64,000 nucleotides of DNA, from positions 124,001 to 188,000 of the forward strand of contig NZ_KZ845667.1 of assembly GCF_003313465.1 (NCBI RefSeq), written 5' to 3'. Numbering within the stretch: position 1 is the stretch's first letter; each line of letters opens with the position of its first letter. The DNA is from Thermoflavimicrobium daqui. GTDB lineage: Bacteria > Bacillota > Bacilli > Thermoactinomycetales > Thermoactinomycetaceae. Below the pieces are notes generated by a model. The model had not been told where the DNA came from, searched no databases, and saw only the letters and a list, made by a program, of their open reading frames with translations. A program made the position numbers and the translations under genes. Positions 15,063-24,791 of this stretch are shown here, piece by piece.

Positions 15063-18000
15063 TTGACAGCGATAAAACAGCCAATGAAACAAGGGTTATA
15101 TAATCCAACATATGAACACGATGCTTGTGGCGTTGGCTTTGTAGCAAATAAAAAAGGTAAAGCAAAACATGAGATAGTAGAGATGGGACTTCATATATTA
15201 TGCCAATTAGTGCATCGTGGTGGAGAGAATGATGGAACTGGTGATGGTTCAGGAATTATGATTCAAATACCACATCGCTTCTTCCATAAAATTTGTCAAA
15301 CAGAAGGGATGAATCTACCTTCACCAGGAAAATACGGAGTTGGTATGCTTTTTTTACCCCAAGATCCCATCAAGCGTAACGAATATGAAAGGAAATTAGA
15401 GCATTTTATTCAGATAGAGGGACAAAAATTATTAGGTTGGCGAACAGCTCCTATTAATAGTGGGAATATTAGTAATATTTCAAGAGAATCTCAACCAGTA
15501 ATTCGGCAGGTGTTTATTGGAGCTAATCCTAATATAGAAAATCAACAAGCTTTTGAGCGGAAATTATATATCATTCGTAAACAGTTAGAAAAAGAGATTG
15601 ATGATGACTTATATGTTGTCTCCTTATCAAGTCGTACACTTGTTTATAAGGGATTATTAACCCCAAGCCAGCTAAGAGATTTCTATATAGATTTCCAAGA
15701 TCCTACATTTGCTTCTGCTTTCGCGATGGTTCACAACCGCTTTAGTACAAATACGTTTCCCAGTTGGAAACGAGCTCATCCCAATCGATATATACTCCAT
15801 AATGGTGAAATAAACACCTTACGAGGTAATGTTAATTGGATGTTAGCTCGCGAGAAAATGTTTCAATCCGATGTATTTCAAGATGAATTAGAAAAAGTAT
15901 TTCCTATATTGGATGTAGATGGAAGTGACTCCGCTATTTTGGACAATTGTTTTGAATTTTTAGCCTTATCTGGACGATCCCTTCCTCATGTAGCTATGAT
16001 GATGATTCCGGAACCATGGGAGCATGATCAGCAAATGTCAGCGGGTAAAAAAGCTTTCTATGAATATCATAGTTGTTTGATGGAACCATGGGATGGTCCA
16101 ACTGCAATTGCCTTTTCGGATGGCAAACAAATAGGGGCTATTCTTGATAGAAATGGTCTTCGTCCTGCTCGTTATTATATAACTTCCAATGATCTTATTA
16201 TCTTTTCTTCAGAAGTAGGTGTGATCGATGTCCCAGAAGAAATGGTAATTAAAAAAGAAAGGCTTCAACCTGGACAGATGCTACTGGTCGATTTAGAAAA
16301 AGGAAGAATCATTGCAGATGATGAACTAAAAGAGCAAATCGCTCAAGAATCTCCTTACCGCTCTTGGATTGATCAAAATTTAATTGATTTGGAATCAATA
16401 TCTCTCCCTCAGCCAGCACCAAAGTCTGACTTAAATAACCTTGTGCAGTTGCAAAAAGCGTTTGGCTACACCTACGAGGAAATTCATAAGCAACTGCTTC
16501 CTATGGTAACTGAAGGAAAAGATCCCATCGGATCAATGGGAAGTGATACTCCACTAGCTGTTTTATCCGATCGACCACAGCTATTATACAATTACTTTAA
16601 ACAATCATTTGCTCAAGTAACAAATCCACCTATTGATGCATTACGAGAGAAATGTGTAACTTCAACCATGACGTTGTTGGGATCTGAAGGCAACTTATTA
16701 AAGCCAGCAGCTACACATTGCCGAAGAATCCGATTATCAACACCTATCATTTCGGATTTAGATTTGGTAACGCTAAGAAAAATAAATCAGCCATCCTTTA
16801 AGGCTAAAACATTTCCTATTTTATTTTCTGCTTCACAAGAAACAGAGCTTGAAACTGCTTTGGAGAAACTGTTCTCTGATGTAGATCAGGCTATTTCCGA
16901 AGAATATAATTTACTGATCTTATCGGATCGTGGGATAAGTAGAGATCAAGCTGCTATTCCGGCTCTTTTGGCGGTGAGTGGTCTTCATCACTATTTAGTT
17001 CGTCAAGGTACTCGTACAAAGGTAAGCATTCTAGTTGAATCGGGTGAGCCACGAGATGTCCATCATCTTTCACTACTAATAGGATATGGGGCGGATGCCA
17101 TTAACCCATATTTAGCTTTTGCTACCATACAGGAATTGATCGAGACAAATATCTTGAACTCCTTCTCATATACCGAAGCCATCGAACGATATATCCAGAC
17201 AGCCACAGAAGGAATTGTAAAAGTCATGTCGAAAATGGGGATTTCGACTATCCAAAGTTATCGTGGTGCGCAGATCTTCGAAGCTATTGGAATCGATGAA
17301 AATGTGATAGAAAAATATTTTACAAGGACATCATCACCAATCGGTGGAATTCCATTAGAAATGATCGCCAAAGAAGTACAATTACGTCATCAACTAGCTT
17401 TTGATGTGCGTAGTCATGTAGCAAAAGGATTAGAATCGGGTAGCGAACTTCAATGGCGGAGAAATGGTGAACATCATGCTTTTAATCCACATACAATCCA
17501 TACATTACAACAAGCTTGTCGTCGAAATAATTATTCTTTATTTAAAAAGTTTTCTGGGATGGTAAACAATGAACAAACTATTTTTATTCGTAACTTATTT
17601 GACTTTAAGTCCGATCGACAGCCTATCCCTCTTGAAGAGGTTGAACCAGTTGAATCGATTGTTCGCCGTTTTAAAAGCGGAGCTATGTCTTATGGTTCAT
17701 TAAGTAAGGAAGCACACGAAACCCTCGCAATTGCAATGAATCGATTGGGAGGTAAAAGTAACAGCGGTGAAGGCGGTGAAGACCCTATCCGCTTTGCGCC
17801 AGATGAAAATGGCGATCTCCGCCGTAGTGCCATTAAACAAGTGGCTTCGGGGAGATTTGGTGTTAATAGTCATTACTTACTTCATGCAGATGAGATTCAA
17901 ATTAAAATGGCCCAAGGAGCAAAACCTGGTGAAGGAGGACAATTACCTGGAAATAAGGTGTATCCATGGATTGCTGAAGTACGTGGTTCAACAGCAGGGG

Positions 18001-19652
18001 TTGGCTTGATTTCTCCACCTCCTCATCATGATATCTATTCAATTGAAGATTTAGCACAACTTATTCATGATTTAAAGAATGCCAATCCGAGTGCACGGAT
18101 TAGTGTAAAGCTTGTTTCTAAATTAGGAGTAGGAACCATTGCAGCAGGAGTTGCAAAAGGCTTGGCTGATGTCATTGTGATTAGTGGTCATGATGGAGGA
18201 ACAGGTGCCTCACCAAGGACTAGTATTAAACATGCAGGAATGCCTTGGGAATTAGGATTAGCCGAAACACATCAGACCTTACTTCTCAATAACTTACGTG
18301 ATCGAGTTGTCTTAGAAGCAGACGGAAAGATGATGACGGGGCGAGATGTTGTATTTGCTACTCTCTTTGGTGCAGAGGAATATGGATTTGCAACAGCACC
18401 ATTGATTGTTCTAGGTTGTATTATGATGCGTGCGTGTCATTTAGATACTTGTCCAGTAGGAGTTGCGACACAAAATCCGGTACTTCGGAAAAAATTTATG
18501 GGTAAACCTGAGCATGTCATCAACTATATGCGGTTTATCGCTCAAGAAGTACGTGAAATAATGGCTCATCTAGGATTTAAAAGTATAGATGAAATGATCG
18601 GAAGGACAGATATATTAAAGGTTAGTGAACGTACTAAGACGCATTGGAAGACGAGATATTTGGATCTATCTTCTCTCCTTTATCAGCCTGATCTACCTAA
18701 AGAGATAGGAAAATATCATCAAAAAAAGCAAGACCATCAGTTGGAAAAATCATTCGATTACCAAAAACTCTTACCACTTTCTCAACCTGCTTTGGATAAA
18801 GGGGATAAGGTAGAAGCTACTTTAACTATTCGCAATACGGATCGTGTTGTCGGTACAATCTTGGGTAGTCAGGTCACTAAACAATATGGTACACAGGGAC
18901 TACCAGAAGATACGATTCATATAAAATTCAAAGGATCTGCTGGTCAAAGCTTTGGTGCTTTTATACCCAAAGGGATGACATTAGATCTCGAAGGGGACGC
19001 CAATGATTACATTGGAAAAGGTTTATCTGGTGGAAAGATTATTGTCTCACCTTCTCACTCCTCTCCAATTGTCCCCGAGAAAAATGTGGTTATCGGCAAT
19101 GTTGCCTTCTATGGAGCGACTGCAGGAGAAGCATTTATCCACGGACTAGCGGGAGAACGATTTGCTGTTCGTAATAGCGGAGTGCAGGCAGTCGTTGAGG
19201 GTGTTGGAGATCATGGTTGTGAATATATGACAGGAGGACGTGTTGTCATCCTAGGATCTGTTGGCAAAAACTTTGCTGCAGGAATGTCTGGAGGAATCGC
19301 TTATGTATTAGTAGAAGACGAAATTCAGTTTATCAAGCGGTGTAACCAAGAAATGGTTTCATTGGAAAGACTAGTAGAGAAAGATGAGATTGAGCAAGTA
19401 AGACAGTTAATTGAAAAACATGTGAAATACACATCAAGTCGGACGGGACAAACTGTATTGGAGCAATGGTCTGAGAAAGTAAAACAATTTGTCAAAGTAA
19501 TTCCAAAAGACTTTAAAATAATGTGGGAATTACTTAATGACTTACGGGAAGCGGGCTATTCCAGTGAAGAAGCTGCTACTATCGCTTTTGAACAATATCA
19601 AAAGAGACAACAAAAAGCAAATGAGAAAGTAAAAGAAGCTATTTTTGCCTAA
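15063..19652 (+). CDS. gltB: Glutamate synthase (NADPH) large subunit
   Basis: A 1529-residue large subunit (named gltA in Bacillus subtilis). It takes the amide nitrogen of glutamine and transfers it to 2-oxoglutarate, giving two glutamates. After a short propeptide comes the catalytic N-terminal Cys22 in HDACGVGF, starting the class II glutaminase domain. The central and FMN-binding domains follow (GEGGEDP, KPGEGGQLPG, GHDGGTGASP), then the 3Fe-4S cysteines in CIMMRACHLDTCPVG and the C-terminal beta-helix. The start is TTG behind AAAGGGGTGA. The small subunit follows by 16 bases. Confidence 0.97.
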   Translation: MTAIKQPMKQGLYNPTYEHDACGVGFVANKKGKAKHEIVEMGLHILCQLVHRGGENDGTGDGSGIMIQIPHRFFHKICQTEGMNLPSPGKYGVGMLFLPQDPIKRNEYERKLEHFIQIEGQKLLGWRTAPINSGNISNISRESQPVIRQVFIGANPNIENQQAFERKLYIIRKQLEKEIDDDLYVVSLSSRTLVYKGLLTPSQLRDFYIDFQDPTFASAFAMVHNRFSTNTFPSWKRAHPNRYILHNGEINTLRGNVNWMLAREKMFQSDVFQDELEKVFPILDVDGSDSAILDNCFEFLALSGRSLPHVAMMMIPEPWEHDQQMSAGKKAFYEYHSCLMEPWDGPTAIAFSDGKQIGAILDRNGLRPARYYITSNDLIIFSSEVGVIDVPEEMVIKKERLQPGQMLLVDLEKGRIIADDELKEQIAQESPYRSWIDQNLIDLESISLPQPAPKSDLNNLVQLQKAFGYTYEEIHKQLLPMVTEGKDPIGSMGSDTPLAVLSDRPQLLYNYFKQSFAQVTNPPIDALREKCVTSTMTLLGSEGNLLKPAATHCRRIRLSTPIISDLDLVTLRKINQPSFKAKTFPILFSASQETELETALEKLFSDVDQAISEEYNLLILSDRGISRDQAAIPALLAVSGLHHYLVRQGTRTKVSILVESGEPRDVHHLSLLIGYGADAINPYLAFATIQELIETNILNSFSYTEAIERYIQTATEGIVKVMSKMGISTIQSYRGAQIFEAIGIDENVIEKYFTRTSSPIGGIPLEMIAKEVQLRHQLAFDVRSHVAKGLESGSELQWRRNGEHHAFNPHTIHTLQQACRRNNYSLFKKFSGMVNNEQTIFIRNLFDFKSDRQPIPLEEVEPVESIVRRFKSGAMSYGSLSKEAHETLAIAMNRLGGKSNSGEGGEDPIRFAPDENGDLRRSAIKQVASGRFGVNSHYLLHADEIQIKMAQGAKPGEGGQLPGNKVYPWIAEVRGSTAGVGLISPPPHHDIYSIEDLAQLIHDLKNANPSARISVKLVSKLGVGTIAAGVAKGLADVIVISGHDGGTGASPRTSIKHAGMPWELGLAETHQTLLLNNLRDRVVLEADGKMMTGRDVVFATLFGAEEYGFATAPLIVLGCIMMRACHLDTCPVGVATQNPVLRKKFMGKPEHVINYMRFIAQEVREIMAHLGFKSIDEMIGRTDILKVSERTKTHWKTRYLDLSSLLYQPDLPKEIGKYHQKKQDHQLEKSFDYQKLLPLSQPALDKGDKVEATLTIRNTDRVVGTILGSQVTKQYGTQGLPEDTIHIKFKGSAGQSFGAFIPKGMTLDLEGDANDYIGKGLSGGKIIVSPSHSSPIVPEKNVVIGNVAFYGATAGEAFIHGLAGERFAVRNSGVQAVVEGVGDHGCEYMTGGRVVILGSVGKNFAAGMSGGIAYVLVEDEIQFIKRCNQEMVSLERLVEKDEIEQVRQLIEKHVKYTSSRTGQTVLEQWSEKVKQFVKVIPKDFKIMWELLNDLREAGYSSEEAATIAFEQYQKRQQKANEKVKEAIFA

Positions 19653-19668
19653 GGAGGGAGAGAGGAAA

Positions 19669-21141
19669 TTGGGCAAACCAACTGGTTTTTTGGAATATCA
19701 ACGAGAGAAAGCGAAAGAGCGAAAACCGCTTTTCCGCCTTCAGGACTGGAAGGAATATCAGCTGCCTTTAACAGAGACTAAATTAAAACAACAAGGGGCA
19801 CGCTGTATGGATTGCGGAACTCCTTTCTGCCATACGGGAATCAAATTAAACGGGACGGATTCCGGATGTCCGCTATACAACCTGATCCCTGAATGGAATG
19901 ATTGGGTATACCGGGGGCAGTGGAAAGAAGCATTGAAACGACTATTAAAAACAAACAACTTTCCAGAGTTTACTGGAAGAGTATGTCCTGCACCTTGTGA
20001 AGGGGCATGTACGGTAGCGATTCATGATGAAGCTGTGGCAATTAAAAGTATTGAACAAGCTATTATTGAAAAAGGATTTCTAGAAGGTTGGATTGTTCCA
20101 GAACCCCCCTATAAACGGACAGGAAAAAAAGTAGCTATTGTCGGTTCAGGACCAGCCGGTCTGGCTTGTGCAGATCAACTTAATAAAGCTGGCCACCTTG
20201 TTACCGTATATGAACGCGCAGATCGCATCGGTGGATTATTAATGTACGGAATTCCCAATATGAAGCTAGATAAAAAATTAGTAGAGAGGCGTATTCAATT
20301 ACTACAGCAAGAAGGAATTATATTTATTACGAATACAGAAATAGGTCGAGATATTTCTTTAGAGCAACTAAAAAAAGAACATCATGCAGTAATCTTATGT
20401 GCAGGTGCTCAAAAACAGCGTGAGCTTCAAATTCATGGAAGAGAACTTTCGGGAATAGAGCTGGCGATGGACTACTTGACCGATTCGACGAAAGCCTTAC
20501 TCGATTCCCGACAACCCAAGATTTCTGCCGAAGGCAAAAATGTCATTGTGATTGGTGGTGGAGATACAGGTGCGGACTGTGTAGCTACTGCATTACGGCA
20601 AAAATGTAAAAGTGTGGTTCAATTTGGTAAACATCCACGATTACCAGATACACGAACAAAGGATAATCCTTGGCCGGAATACCCATATGTATTTACCCTC
20701 GATTATGCTTATGAAGAAGCTGCTGCAAAGTTTGGTAAAGACCCTCGCCAATTCTGTATTGCTACCAAAAAAATGGTAGGAGATAAAAATGGTCAGGTTA
20801 AAGAGTTGCATACGATACAAATGGAAAAAATCAGCGATGTAAATGGTCATTATACATTTAAAGAAATACTTGGTACGGAAAAAGTATGGCCAGCTCAACT
20901 GGTATTAATCGCGATTGGATTTGAGGGGACAGATGAAACATTACTTAAACATTCCGGATTAGAACACACCAATCTAAAAGTAAAGGCGGAATATGGGAAG
21001 TATCAAACGAACCTAGAAGGTGTCTTTGTAGCAGGAGATATGCGAAGAGGCCAAAGTTTAATAGTCTGGGCTATCCATGAAGGAAGAGAAGCAGCGCGTG
21101 AATGTGATCGATATTTAATGGGATATACTAATTTACCTTAA
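19669..21141 (+). CDS. gltD: Glutamate synthase (NADPH) small subunit
   Basis: About 490 residues (gltB in Bacillus subtilis). It passes electrons from NADPH through FAD and iron-sulphur clusters to the large subunit. The N-terminal cysteine sets [11 protein letters not shown] and [12 protein letters not shown] hold the 4Fe-4S clusters. FAD ([17 protein letters not shown]) and NADPH ([18 protein letters not shown]) Rossmann motifs follow, then [14 protein letters not shown] chose TTG at 19669 ([10 protein letters not shown], the family N-terminus) because AAGGAGG lies 8-10 bases before it. A frame start at 19645 would lie within the upstream stop and ribosome binding site. Terminator at 21146. 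Confidence 0.96.
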   Translation: MGKPTGFLEYQREKAKERKPLFRLQDWKEYQLPLTETKLKQQGARCMDCGTPFCHTGIKLNGTDSGCPLYNLIPEWNDWVYRGQWKEALKRLLKTNNFPEFTGRVCPAPCEGACTVAIHDEAVAIKSIEQAIIEKGFLEGWIVPEPPYKRTGKKVAIVGSGPAGLACADQLNKAGHLVTVYERADRIGGLLMYGIPNMKLDKKLVERRIQLLQQEGIIFITNTEIGRDISLEQLKKEHHAVILCAGAQKQRELQIHGRELSGIELAMDYLTDSTKALLDSRQPKISAEGKNVIVIGGGDTGADCVATALRQKCKSVVQFGKHPRLPDTRTKDNPWPEYPYVFTLDYAYEEAAAKFGKDPRQFCIATKKMVGDKNGQVKELHTIQMEKISDVNGHYTFKEILGTEKVWPAQLVLIAIGFEGTDETLLKHSGLEHTNLKVKAEYGKYQTNLEGVFVAGDMRRGQSLIVWAIHEGREAARECDRYLMGYTNLP

Positions 21142-21145
21142 GTAA

Positions 21146-21192
21146 ATATAAACGCCAGCTTCATATATTGGATGCCGGCGTTTATATGTTTT
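21146..21192 (+). terminator. Terminator of the glutamate synthase operon
   Basis: Stem ATATAAACGCC / GGCGTTTATAT, with extra pairing inside, followed by GTTTTA. It begins 4 bases after the gltD stop. Confidence 0.85.
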
Positions 21193-21376
21193 AGATAGAT
21201 AGTGCCTGCTTTTTTATTTTTTTCGGAAGAGATAAGTGATAATGAAAGAAAATATAGTACTAATCATAAGAAGGATTAACAAAAACATTAGAGACCAAAA
21301 TAGTTAAAGACTTTAATTCTCTCAAATAGCAAGTATATTTATATTACTTGTGCCCTCTCTTTGTTATTATAAACTT

Positions 21377-21420
21377 TATAGACTAAAGTTCAGGAAAATA
21401 ATCCCAGCCTTTAGTCTATA
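21377..21420 (-). terminator. Inverted repeat at the end of pepF, probable terminator
   Basis: A perfect 12-bp repeat TATAGACTAAAG / CTTTAGTCTATA with a 20-base loop, directly next to the pepF stop. The minus-strand T tract after it is short, so termination is likely but not certain. Bases 21193-21376 hold nothing else I can name. Confidence 0.55.
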
Positions 21421-21422
21421 AG

Positions 21423-23213
21423 TTATTCTGTTAACCGTAAAAATTCATCTACATCTGCTAATGATAAGCGAACGGCACTTTGCCAGAAATCTGGCTGTGT
21501 TAAATCGACTCCTAAGTGTCGAGCTGCCAGATCTTCTACTGTCATACGTCCCGTATCACAAAGCAATTCGACATATTTGGACGCAAATGAAGCTCCTTCT
21601 TCTAATGCTCTTGCATAGATTCCCATACTAAATAAATAGCCAAAAGTATACGGGAAGTTGTAGAAAGGTACATCTGTACCGTAAAAATGCAGCTTTGAAG
21701 CCCAAAAGTAAGGATGATATTGTGAAAGTGAATGGGCAAAACCTTCTTTTTGTGCTCCTTCCATCAACTCACATAACTGTGAGATTCCAAGAGATCCTTG
21801 TTTTCTTTGTTCATAAAAGCGCTTTTCAAATAAAAAGCGAGAGTGTATATCCATAAAATAAGCGGTCGTTGCTTGGAGTTTATCATCCAGAAGGGCGATT
21901 TTTTCTTCTTTTGTTTTAGCTTGCTTAATTGATGCATCAATTACGATTAATTCAGCAAAGGTAGACGCTGTTTCAGCGACATTCATCGCATAATTTTGGA
22001 CCAATGGTGGTAGGTCTTTCATGACGTAAGAGTGATAAGCATGTCCTAATTCATGTGCGAGTGTAAATAAGTTTTGGGTCGTTCCTGAGTAGGTCATAAA
22101 GATACGAGACTCTTTACTAATTGGAAAGCTTGTACAAAATCCACCTGGGTTTTTTCCTGAACGATTTTCAGCTTCGATCCAACGTTGCTCAAATGCATGT
22201 TGAGCAAATTCCGCCAAATCTGTACTAAATAGCCCAAATTGTTTCACGATAAAATCCGCTGCTTCATCATATGTAATTTGTTTAGCATTCTCAGATAAAG
22301 GAGCAGAAACATCGTACCAACTTAATTGATTAAGACCTAACAACTTTGCTTTTCGCTTAAGATATTGGGATAGATGACCTTTTCCACTTTCGACTGCGTT
22401 CCACATCGCATCTAATGTCTTTTCCTGCATCCGATTATAGGCAAGTGGTTCTTTTAATATATGATCCCATTTTCGATGCTTATATAGTTGAAGTCGATAG
22501 CCTGCTAAATGATTGATTGTTTCTACAAAAAGATGAGCTTGACTTTCCCAAGCTTCTTCCCATTTGGCAAAGACTTTCTGACGTACAGATCGATTAGGAT
22601 TTACTAGTTTATTGGCAGCTTGTCCGACTGACAAATATGTAGTCTTTCCGTTTTCGTCGTAAGGAATTTTCATTCCACTTACAATAGCGTAGTACATTTG
22701 CTCCCAAGCATGATACCCATCAACACTTAAATCGCTGACCAGCTCTTCCTGACTAGGCGATAGCTTTTCAAAAGCTTGTTGTCTTTTTTCGATGAGATAA
22801 AAGGAAATCGGTTTAATTTGAGGATCCGCTAGCAACTGTTCCCAATACTTATTAGACACTTTGGTTACTTGGCTTTCTAGTGCAGTAATTACAGATTGAA
22901 AAGATGCTGATAATTGATTGGCATGGTTTCTTAACGCTTTAGCCTTTTCATCATTCATATTTTGTGCTTCTAAACAATAGATAAATGAATTAGCTTCAAA
23001 CAATTGAATGTCTAATTGTTGCAATTGTTCTAAAACCCGATTCCAATCCTTTAGTGGAGGAACATCTGTGGTCGTATCCAATGCTAAGATCTGTTTTTTA
23101 AGAAGCGGAAGTTGTTTCTCTAGATTTACTAAAGTCTCTTTTAAAGTGGTTGATTCACTTTCACCTCTAAAAATTGGATCGAGATCCCATGTCTGAGCAT
23201 ATTTTGTCGTCAT
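21423..23213 (-). CDS. pepF: Oligoendopeptidase, PepF/M3 family
   Basis: A 596-residue zinc metallopeptidase of family M3 that degrades short peptides in the cytoplasm. The zinc site LAHELGHAYHS sits near residue 388, with the downstream Glu ligand in VAETASTFAEL. The N-terminal helical cap domain characteristic of the family precedes it. There is no signal peptide. The start ATG has AAAGGAG upstream. It is transcribed alone, converging on the glutamate synthase operon. Confidence 0.93.
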   Translation of the reverse strand: MTTKYAQTWDLDPIFRGESESTTLKETLVNLEKQLPLLKKQILALDTTTDVPPLKDWNRVLEQLQQLDIQLFEANSFIYCLEAQNMNDEKAKALRNHANQLSASFQSVITALESQVTKVSNKYWEQLLADPQIKPISFYLIEKRQQAFEKLSPSQEELVSDLSVDGYHAWEQMYYAIVSGMKIPYDENGKTTYLSVGQAANKLVNPNRSVRQKVFAKWEEAWESQAHLFVETINHLAGYRLQLYKHRKWDHILKEPLAYNRMQEKTLDAMWNAVESGKGHLSQYLKRKAKLLGLNQLSWYDVSAPLSENAKQITYDEAADFIVKQFGLFSTDLAEFAQHAFEQRWIEAENRSGKNPGGFCTSFPISKESRIFMTYSGTTQNLFTLAHELGHAYHSYVMKDLPPLVQNYAMNVAETASTFAELIVIDASIKQAKTKEEKIALLDDKLQATTAYFMDIHSRFLFEKRFYEQRKQGSLGISQLCELMEGAQKEGFAHSLSQYHPYFWASKLHFYGTDVPFYNFPYTFGYLFSMGIYARALEEGASFASKYVELLCDTGRMTVEDLAARHLGVDLTQPDFWQSAVRLSLADVDEFLRLTE

Positions 23214-23344
23214 AAATTTTACTCCTTTTCTAATGAAGTCGCTCCTTTCTCTATTTTACCTTTTATTCCTCTATATTGACTAGAAAAAGAAATAGTGGAG
23301 TATAATTTGGTTAAATAGTCAACCTATTAACTAAAGATGATTAT

Positions 23345-23539
23345 ATGAATAACAAATCTCCACCATTATCTATGCATCTTTTTCTTAGTCTAATACAAGC
23401 TTCTTGGATCACTTATGAACTTACAGAAACTGAGTTCAGAAAAGGAGGGAGCACCAGAAACTCGATTAGGCTGCTAATGAAGAAGTTCTTAAAAGGTACA
23501 TGCGATTCAAGTTACTTTTCTTGTGGATTGTATTTATAA
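23345..23539 (+). pseudogene. Possible truncated MarR-family gene
   Basis: The first 35 residues (MNNKSPPLSMHLFLSLIQAS, then ITYELTETEFRKGG) read like helix 1 of a MarR-family regulator. The frame then loses sense and ends without a DNA-binding wing. No clear ribosome binding site is seen. Just upstream, TAGTCAACCTATTAACTA is a loose dyad of the kind MarR proteins bind. From 23540 to 23657 there is only further debris ahead of the next gene. The assignment is by eye. Confidence 0.3.
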
Positions 23540-23657
23540 GTGTAAGATGCATTTAGAAAATCATTTCGGCTCCTGGCAAAGTTCCAACTTGGCAGGAACA
23601 TGATCGTTAGGCATCCAGATGGGATAGTTACTGAATAGATAGGAGGACTTTGACCTT

Positions 23658-24602
23658 ATGAACAACATAAAAACCATTTTGAAAGATCATTATGATATAG
23701 ATATTATAAACGCTTTATCACAACAAGGCGGCTGGTCTGCACTCGCATATAAAGTATTTAACAACCAACATACTTACTTCTTGAAGGCTTATGAAAAAAG
23801 TAGAGCGTCCACTCCAAAATGGACGGCTCTTATAGATAAATATGTACCTATCATGATTTGGCTTCTGCATCATAGCGATTTGAAAGGTAAAATTCCTTTA
23901 CCTTTATTAACCAAGAATGGTGATTACAAATGTGAAGATGATGATAGAATTTATCTGCTTTATGAATATATTGATGGAGAGACCATTGGTGATAAAGATT
24001 TAACGAAGGAGCAAGCTTGCCAACTTTCAGAAATAATAACCGAGCTTCATTTATATGGAGAAGAAATACCGATTGAAACCGATGCTATAAAGGAAGATTT
24101 TACTGTGCCTTTTTTGCAACAACTGAGAAACTTTTTGGATGAAGAGATTACTCATTTTTCAAGTGATGTACGAGAAGTGATAAATCCTCACATAGAGCAA
24201 TTGAATAATCTGATTGATACTACTGAAAAGCTGTCTAAAAGCTTAAAATATAGCAATTTAAGAATGTCCCTGTGCCATACAGATATTCATCATTGGAATC
24301 TAATGCAATGCGAACAACAACTCATGTTGATCGATTGGGAAGGATTGAAACTAGCACCTGTTGAGGCTGATATTATGTTTTTAATCGACAAGCCGTACTA
24401 TGATGAATTTATGAGAATCTATCAGAAATTCCACAAAAACTTTACAATCAATACCGATGCTCTACAGTTTTATCAAGGCAGACGTAAATTAGAGGATATC
24501 TGGGAACTGATTGAACAGCTTTTATTTGATGATCAAGATGTGCAAGAAAGAGTTAAAACCATAAACTATCTAACAGGGTCACTCAAAGATATAAGGAAAT
24601 GA
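23658..24602 (+). CDS. Phosphotransferase of the APH fold (third copy-type, divergent)
   Basis: A 314-residue kinase-fold protein with CHTDIHHWNLM as Brenner motif (catalytic Asp) and LIDWEGLKLAPVEAD as metal-binding segment. N-lobe: TYFLKAYEK with the ATP Lys and LLYEYIDGETI hinge. The overall layout recalls APH(9)-type spectinomycin kinases, but the resemblance is loose and the substrate is open. The ribosome binding site is ATAGGAGG. It is monocistronic by spacing, with no resistance or transposon genes beside it. Confidence 0.8.
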   Translation: MNNIKTILKDHYDIDIINALSQQGGWSALAYKVFNNQHTYFLKAYEKSRASTPKWTALIDKYVPIMIWLLHHSDLKGKIPLPLLTKNGDYKCEDDDRIYLLYEYIDGETIGDKDLTKEQACQLSEIITELHLYGEEIPIETDAIKEDFTVPFLQQLRNFLDEEITHFSSDVREVINPHIEQLNNLIDTTEKLSKSLKYSNLRMSLCHTDIHHWNLMQCEQQLMLIDWEGLKLAPVEADIMFLIDKPYYDEFMRIYQKFHKNFTINTDALQFYQGRRKLEDIWELIEQLLFDDQDVQERVKTINYLTGSLKDIRK

Positions 24603-24791
24603 TTTTTTAGTCTGAACATTTTATTATCTATCATTTAGAGCGGAATATTTTACAATATAAATATAATAAAATATAATTGTATTAATGATGACTAATTCGG
24701 AATATTCCTTATGATCTAGGGTCGCTATGTACATTTTAGGTCGATAGGACGAATCACGGAATTACTTGAAACCCTCTGGGGGTGGATTCTT

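Noticed and set aside
17767-18009. 80-codon ORF inside the glutamate synthase gene
   Set aside because: Out-of-frame shadow of an unmistakable gene.
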